Shown in pieces: positions 60,104 to 64,000 of a DNA stretch of 64,000 bases (positions are counted from its first letter, which is position 1; each line of letters begins with the position of its first letter). The notes under the pieces were generated by a model. That model had not been told where the DNA came from. It did not search any database and saw only the letters and a list, made by a program, of their open reading frames with translations. The DNA is from Microbacterium limosum (GTDB taxonomy: Bacteria; Actinomycetota; Actinomycetes; Actinomycetales; Microbacteriaceae): contig NZ_CP137080.1 of assembly GCF_036324365.1 (NCBI RefSeq), positions 1,426,001 through 1,490,000 on the forward strand. Direction: 5' to 3'. The translations under genes and the position numbers were made by a program.

Positions 60104-61203
60104 TGTACTGCCCAGGGAGGTTGTTTGATCTGGCTTCCCTGATGTGACGAGAACCTCCCGGCAGAGTGGAGCTGCTACCGCATCCGCTCTGAACCAGGAG
60201 GTTCTCGTGTCTCACGCTAACGCGGCGCTCACCCCGCGCCAAAGGCTCCGTCTTGCACAGAAGATCGTCGACGAGGAGTGGACGGTCGCCGCGGCGGCGG
60301 ACTACTTCCGTGTCTCCTGGCCCACCGCCGCGAAATGGGCGCGACGCTACGTCGAGCTCGGTGAAGCGGGGATGGCCGACCGGTCCTCGCGCCCGCATGC
60401 GCATCCGAACAAGACCCCGACGCACCGTGTGAAGAAGATCGTGCACCTGCGGATCCGCAAGCGCCTGGGGCCGGTCCAGATCGCCGACCGCGTCGGGATG
60501 CCGGCCTCGACCGTCCACGCGGTGCTGAAACGGTGTCGACTGAACCGGCTCTCGCATGTCGATGTGAAGACCGGGGAACCCGCCCGCCGGTACGAGCACG
60601 ACAAGCCCGGCGCGCTGATCCATGTCGACGTGAAGAAGCTCGGCAACATCCCCGACGGCGGCGGCTGGCGCTACGTCGGACGGTCCCAAGGCGACCGCAA
60701 CCGAGCAGTCACGGCCAAGCGCACCGGAAAGCGAGGCATCGCCGGCGACATGGTCACCGGCACCGCCTACGTCCACACCGTCATCGACGACCACTCCCGC
60801 GTCGCTTACGCCGAGATCCACGACGACGAACGCGCCGAGACCGCGATCGGCGTCCTGCAACGGGCCGTGTCCTGGTTCGCCGACCGCGGCGTCCGCGTCG
60901 AACGGGTCCTCTCGGACAACGGCCCCGCCTACCGCTCCCACGCCTGGCGACGCGTCTGCGCCGAGCTCGCCATCACACCCAAGCGCACACGTCCTTACCG
61001 TCCGCAGACGAACGGGAAGATCGAGCGATTCCATCGCACTATGGCCGACGGTTGGGCCTACGTGAAGCACTACAACAGCGAATCAGCCCGCCGCGCAGCC
61101 CTGCCCGCCTGGCTGCACTTCTACAATCACCACAGGCCCCACACTGCGATCGGGAAGCTCCCGCCCATCAGCCGGATCTCAAACAACCTGCCTGGGCAGT
61201 ACA
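60104..61203 (+). mobile_element. complete IS481-family insertion sequence
   Basis: An 1100-bp element with terminal inverted repeats of 25 bp matching at 24 positions (60104-60128 and 61179-61203), starting TGTACTGCCCAGG. It is flanked by GCTAGC (60098-60103) on the left and GCTAGG (61204-61209) on the right. These are near-identical six-base target copies centred on CTAG, the known target preference of IS481. It carries one intact transposase gene and sits between the starts of the divergent P-type ATPase and gamma carbonic anhydrase genes, removing their normal upstream regions. Confidence 0.92.
60147..60208 (+). promoter_or_regulatory. hairpin that hides the transposase ribosome-binding site
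   Basis: ACGAGAACCTCC (60147-60158) pairs perfectly over 12 bp with GGAGGTTCTCGT (60197-60208). The right arm contains most of the AGGAGG site (60196-60201) and the first two bases of the GTG start (60207). In any transcript entering from outside the element the site would be sequestered. Confidence 0.65.
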
Positions 61204-61208
61204 GCTAG
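60207..61208 (+). CDS. IS481-family transposase
   Basis: A 333-residue DDE transposase: an N-terminal winged-helix part (RLRLAQKIVDEEWTVAAAADYF, then AAKWARRYVELGEAGM) and an rve integrase core with Asp in LIHVDVKKLG, Asp in VLSDNGPAYRS and Glu in NGKIERFHRTM. All three catalytic residues are present. The GTG start follows AGGAGG by five bases. The TAG stop (61206-61208) lies outside the terminal repeat, inside the CTAG target copy, so the stop is supplied by the insertion site. Confidence 0.93.
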   Translation: MSHANAALTPRQRLRLAQKIVDEEWTVAAAADYFRVSWPTAAKWARRYVELGEAGMADRSSRPHAHPNKTPTHRVKKIVHLRIRKRLGPVQIADRVGMPASTVHAVLKRCRLNRLSHVDVKTGEPARRYEHDKPGALIHVDVKKLGNIPDGGGWRYVGRSQGDRNRAVTAKRTGKRGIAGDMVTGTAYVHTVIDDHSRVAYAEIHDDERAETAIGVLQRAVSWFADRGVRVERVLSDNGPAYRSHAWRRVCAELAITPKRTRPYRPQTNGKIERFHRTMADGWAYVKHYNSESARRAALPAWLHFYNHHRPHTAIGKLPPISRISNNLPGQYS

Positions 61209-61217
61209 GCTGGCGGA

Positions 61218-61736
61218 ATGCCGGTCATCCTCCCCTTCGACGGGCACGAGCCCGACATCTCCGCCGACGCCTGGGTCGCCCCGAACGCGTCCGTGATCGG
61301 CAAGGTGCGCATCGCTGCAGATGCCAACGTCTGGTTCGGCGCGGTGCTGCGCGGCGACATCGACGAGATCGTGCTCGGCGAACGCAGCAACCTCCAAGAC
61401 AACGCGGTGATCCACACCGAGGCGGGCAACCCGACGATCATCGGCGCCGACGTCAGCATCGGCCACGCCGCCGTCGTGCACGGCTGCGTCGTCGAAGACG
61501 GATGCCTCATCGGCATGAACGCGACCGTGCTGAACGGCGCCGTCATCGGCGCGAACTCGCTCGTCGCCGCGGGGGCGGTGGTGCTCGAGGGAACCGTCGT
61601 TCCGCCGCGATCGCTCGTCGCGGGCATCCCCGGCAAGGTGCGGCGGGAGCTCACCGACGAGGAGGTCGCCGGGCTGCTCGGCAACTCCGCGCGCTATGTG
61701 CCGCGGTCGAAGATCTACCGCGCGGCCGAGGTCTAG
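61218..61736 (+). CDS. gamma carbonic anhydrase family protein
   Basis: A 172-residue left-handed beta-helix protein built of hexapeptide repeats. Zinc-ligand histidines are visible in NAVIHTEAG and SIGHAAVVHG, and the repeats end with a C-terminal helix. Many homologues (YrdA/PaaY-like) have weak or no carbonic anhydrase activity and unknown substrates. The ATG is only 15 bp from the IS end, so its original promoter has been displaced; expression would depend on the IS. It converges with the hydrolase gene. Confidence 0.9.
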   Translation: MPVILPFDGHEPDISADAWVAPNASVIGKVRIAADANVWFGAVLRGDIDEIVLGERSNLQDNAVIHTEAGNPTIIGADVSIGHAAVVHGCVVEDGCLIGMNATVLNGAVIGANSLVAAGAVVLEGTVVPPRSLVAGIPGKVRRELTDEEVAGLLGNSARYVPRSKIYRAAEV

Positions 61737-61751
61737 AAGACCGCCGCGAGG

Positions 61752-62447
61752 TCACCACCAGAACCTCGCCCACCCCGAACCTCCGTCATCGATCCCCGGA
61801 TGCCCGGGCGCATCCAATCCGGCGACCTCGCGCACCAGGGCGGCCAGCCTCGCGGGCTGCTCGTATGTGACGAAGTGCCGGGAGCCTTCGATGGTGCGAG
61901 TCTCGTAGCCCAGCCGCCGCAGCTCTCTCGCAACATGGTGCCTGGGCGCAGCCGACCGAGACCCCGTCGTGACCACGCATCGGGGTCCCCCGACCGGTCG
62001 ACGTCGAGGCTGAAAGCTGCGGAACATGGCGATCTCCTTCGCCGTCGTCGCGTCGACGTCTCCGTGGTCATCGAGCAGGTCGACCGACCACCTCCTGCCA
62101 TAGAGCGCCTTACCCACCGCTGTCGTCCCGCCACGGCGAAAGGCCTCGGCGGTCGGGGAGAGAAGGTCCGGCACCAGGTTCCCCGCCGCCGGCTCATGGA
62201 GGACGAATCCATGGCACGCGGCACCCATGCCCGCGAGCGCGAGACCGAGGGTTGCCCCGCCTGACATCCCCACGATGACCGCGCCCGCCGCATACTCGGC
62301 CAGCCACTCGATCTCGTCCTCCAACCGACCGGTCTTCGGGCGACGAAGCGCCCGGAGCTGTGGAATCAAGCGCTTCAGAGGATCCCAGACGGCAGGTGAG
62401 GCCGCGACCCCGTGAACCGCGAGGATCGGGACGTCGTCAGCTGGCAT
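61752..62447 (-). CDS. alpha/beta hydrolase
   Basis: A 231-residue alpha/beta-hydrolase fold protein. The oxyanion region is VHGVAASPAVW, the nucleophile elbow is GMSGG (Ser), and a His in GSRHFVTYEQPARLAALV likely completes the triad. It is close to esterases and C-C hydrolases of the MhpC type, but the substrate is unknown. The ATG at 62447 lies 11 bp inside the end of the allophanate hydrolase gene, so the pair is probably co-translated. Confidence 0.8.
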   Translation of the reverse strand: MPADDVPILAVHGVAASPAVWDPLKRLIPQLRALRRPKTGRLEDEIEWLAEYAAGAVIVGMSGGATLGLALAGMGAACHGFVLHEPAAGNLVPDLLSPTAEAFRRGGTTAVGKALYGRRWSVDLLDDHGDVDATTAKEIAMFRSFQPRRRPVGGPRCVVTTGSRSAAPRHHVARELRRLGYETRTIEGSRHFVTYEQPARLAALVREVAGLDAPGHPGIDDGGSGWARFWW

Positions 62448-64000
62448 CGGCCGCCCTGTTGAGATCATCGGCCGCCGCGGCCATATACGAGCGCCACCCG
62501 CCGTACGCGGTGATGTCACGCGCTCCCTCGAGCGCCGTCGGATCGCAGACGAATCCGTGGACGGCGGTGCCGTCGTCGAGCTCGAGCGTGCCGATCGCCA
62601 ACGGTGCACTCACACCGCGGAGAAAGGACCCGACGGTAGCAGTCGGAAGCCGATAGACCTCGACCTCGATACGAGCGCCTTCTCGTAGATCGGTCACCAG
62701 CCCGGGACGTCGCGGCTCGTCGCCGGGGAGCGCGTAGAGCCGGTACCGGGGTGCGGTCATCGTGCGCCGGCTCAGGAGCCCGCCGCGATCGGTGATTTGG
62801 TGATGAAGTCCGAACCCCTCGAGATGGGCGCCGACGACGGCGACCTCCATCAGCGAGTCCTGGTCGACCGCATCCGCGAGCGCCGACGCCAGCCCTGCGA
62901 GTTCCTGGTCGGCACCGGAAGGCCCATGAAGGGTGACACCGAAGGGGACGTGCGCCGCCGTACTCCCCGCCGGGACCGCGATGGCGCACATGTCGAGCAG
63001 GTTGGTAAAGGTCGTGTAGGTACCCAATTGCGCGTTGAGTTCGACGGGGTCAGCGCGCATCTGCTCGACCGTGTAGGTCTTCGTCACCGTGGGAGTGAGC
63101 AGAGCATCGACCGAACGGAGGATGTCATCCGCCTCCCGCCGCAACTCCCACACGCGGTGCATACTCGACCAGACCTGTGCGGCCGACATCGCACCGGCGC
63201 CCGCCAAGATCTGGCGCACGACCGGGTCGACGTCGTCTCGGTCCTCCTCGAGCGCGACCGAGACGGCGGTCGCGCGCTCAGCAAGCCACGCACCGCCATA
63301 CAGGTGACGACCTGCCTCGAGAAGCGGGGTGTAGTCGATCTCAACCAGTTCGGCTCCGGCTCGGACGAGGTCGGCACGGACCCGACTCCACGCGTCCTCC
63401 TCGCCACGCTCGCCCCATCCGGCGACAACCTCAGGCACGCCCAGGCGGACTCCGGCGAGCGAGACCGAAGCAACCCGGGCGGAAGGAACCGGGAGCGGGC
63501 GCGACCAGGGGTCCTGATCATCGAAGCCGGCGATCACCTGAGCCACGATGGCTGCGTCGGCAACCGAGTTCGCCATCACCGAAACGCAATCGAGCGACCG
63601 GCACGCCGGCACGACACCGCGAGTGCTGACAAGGCCCACACTCGGCTTGAGACCGACGACCCCGTTCAACGCCGCGGGAACGCGCCCGGACCCCGCGGTA
63701 TCGGTCGCCAGAGAAAACGCAACCAGGCCCGCCGCAACAGCTACCGCGGATCCTGATGACGACCCGCCGGAGATGAGGGAGCTATCGTGGGCCGAGGAGG
63801 GCGTCCCGTAAGGAGAACGGGTACCGTTCAGACCGGTAGCGAACTGGTCCAGGTTGGTCTTGCCGACGAGGATCGCGCCTGCCGCGATCAGGTCGCGAAC
63901 CACGGGTGCCGACTGCTGGGGGCTGTAGGCGAAAGACGGGCACGCCGCCGTCGTCGCCCACCCCTCGACGTCCATGTTGTCTTTGACCGCGAAGGGGATG
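62437..64000 (-). CDS. atzF: allophanate hydrolase (AtzF type), 5' end outside the window
   Basis: At least 521 residues, open at the right edge. The amidase-signature domain shows the catalytic Lys in PFAVKDN, the cis-Ser region GGSSSGSAVAVA and the nucleophile Ser in DTAGSGRVPAA. The C-terminal 150 residues match the allophanate hydrolase C-domain (VAVVGAHLEGFGLHHQI, TAPRYRLYALPG, ALEGARDITAYGGWRSY). It splits allophanate to ammonia and carbon dioxide in urea or triazine breakdown. Its partner urea carboxylase or biuret hydrolase would be to the right. It overlaps the hydrolase gene. Confidence 0.88.
   Translation of the reverse strand, partial: IPFAVKDNMDVEGWATTAACPSFAYSPQQSAPVVRDLIAAGAILVGKTNLDQFATGLNGTRSPYGTPSSAHDSSLISGGSSSGSAVAVAAGLVAFSLATDTAGSGRVPAALNGVVGLKPSVGLVSTRGVVPACRSLDCVSVMANSVADAAIVAQVIAGFDDQDPWSRPLPVPSARVASVSLAGVRLGVPEVVAGWGERGEEDAWSRVRADLVRAGAELVEIDYTPLLEAGRHLYGGAWLAERATAVSVALEEDRDDVDPVVRQILAGAGAMSAAQVWSSMHRVWELRREADDILRSVDALLTPTVTKTYTVEQMRADPVELNAQLGTYTTFTNLLDMCAIAVPAGSTAAHVPFGVTLHGPSGADQELAGLASALADAVDQDSLMEVAVVGAHLEGFGLHHQITDRGGLLSRRTMTAPRYRLYALPGDEPRRPGLVTDLREGARIEVEVYRLPTATVGSFLRGVSAPLAIGTLELDDGTAVHGFVCDPTALEGARDITAYGGWRSYMAAAADDLNRAADAS

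Overview
This is a high-GC actinobacterial chromosome segment, most likely from a Microbacteriaceae member close to Microbacterium. The evidence is the actinobacteria-specific genes (rbpA, opcA, whiA), the actinobacterial gene orders (tkt-tal-pgi-zwf-opcA-pgl; whiA-rapZ-uvrC-uvrA; coaE-uvrB), frequent GTG starts, and ATGA/GTGA stop-start overlaps. All assignments come from reading the sequence; no database search was run.

Left part (1-34141) is core chromosome. It holds SURF1 plus heme A and heme O synthases (cytochrome aa3 oxidase maturation), an ABC-F protein and a biotin ECF component. A suf-type Fe-S operon follows (sufB-sufD-Rieske-sufC-sufT-like), which carries no sufS, sufU or sufR at this site. 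Next come the pentose-phosphate block, RbpA, a secG-tpiA-pgk-gap block, SodA, WhiA-RapZ, and the excision-repair genes uvrC, uvrA and uvrB with coaE.

Middle part (34142-48258) looks like an accessory block separating coaE from rpsA, genes that are neighbours in many actinobacteria. It carries a signalling set (single-domain response regulator, histidine kinase, membrane protein with a degenerate GGDEF domain). It also carries a seven-gene minus-strand operon: branched-chain-amino-acid-type ABC transporter, two carboxymuconolactone-decarboxylase/AhpD-like proteins and an MFS exporter. This operon diverges from an FAD/NAD(P)-binding oxidoreductase and an SDR. Together these nine genes are the best candidate for an undescribed uptake-and-oxidation pathway; the substrate is unknown. 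A perfect 21-bp-stem terminator closes the block before rpsA.

Right part (from 50478) is a genomic island. It starts at a truncated 3' half of tRNA-Glu(CUC), still followed by its terminator, which marks an integration site. Rightwards are a zeta-toxin module bracketed by about 52-bp imperfect direct repeats, then an arsenic set: a three-helix/LMW-PTP arsenate reductase, an ArsR-ArsC fusion, an AqpS-like aquaporin and a CoA-disulfide-reductase-like flavoprotein, controlled from one face-to-face promoter region. ChrA, a VIT/CCC1 transporter and a P1B ATPase with a TPC motif follow, then a complete IS481-family element, a gamma carbonic anhydrase, an alpha/beta hydrolase and an allophanate hydrolase that runs off the right edge. 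No intact tRNA-Glu and no integrase gene are visible, so the other end of the island should lie beyond this window.
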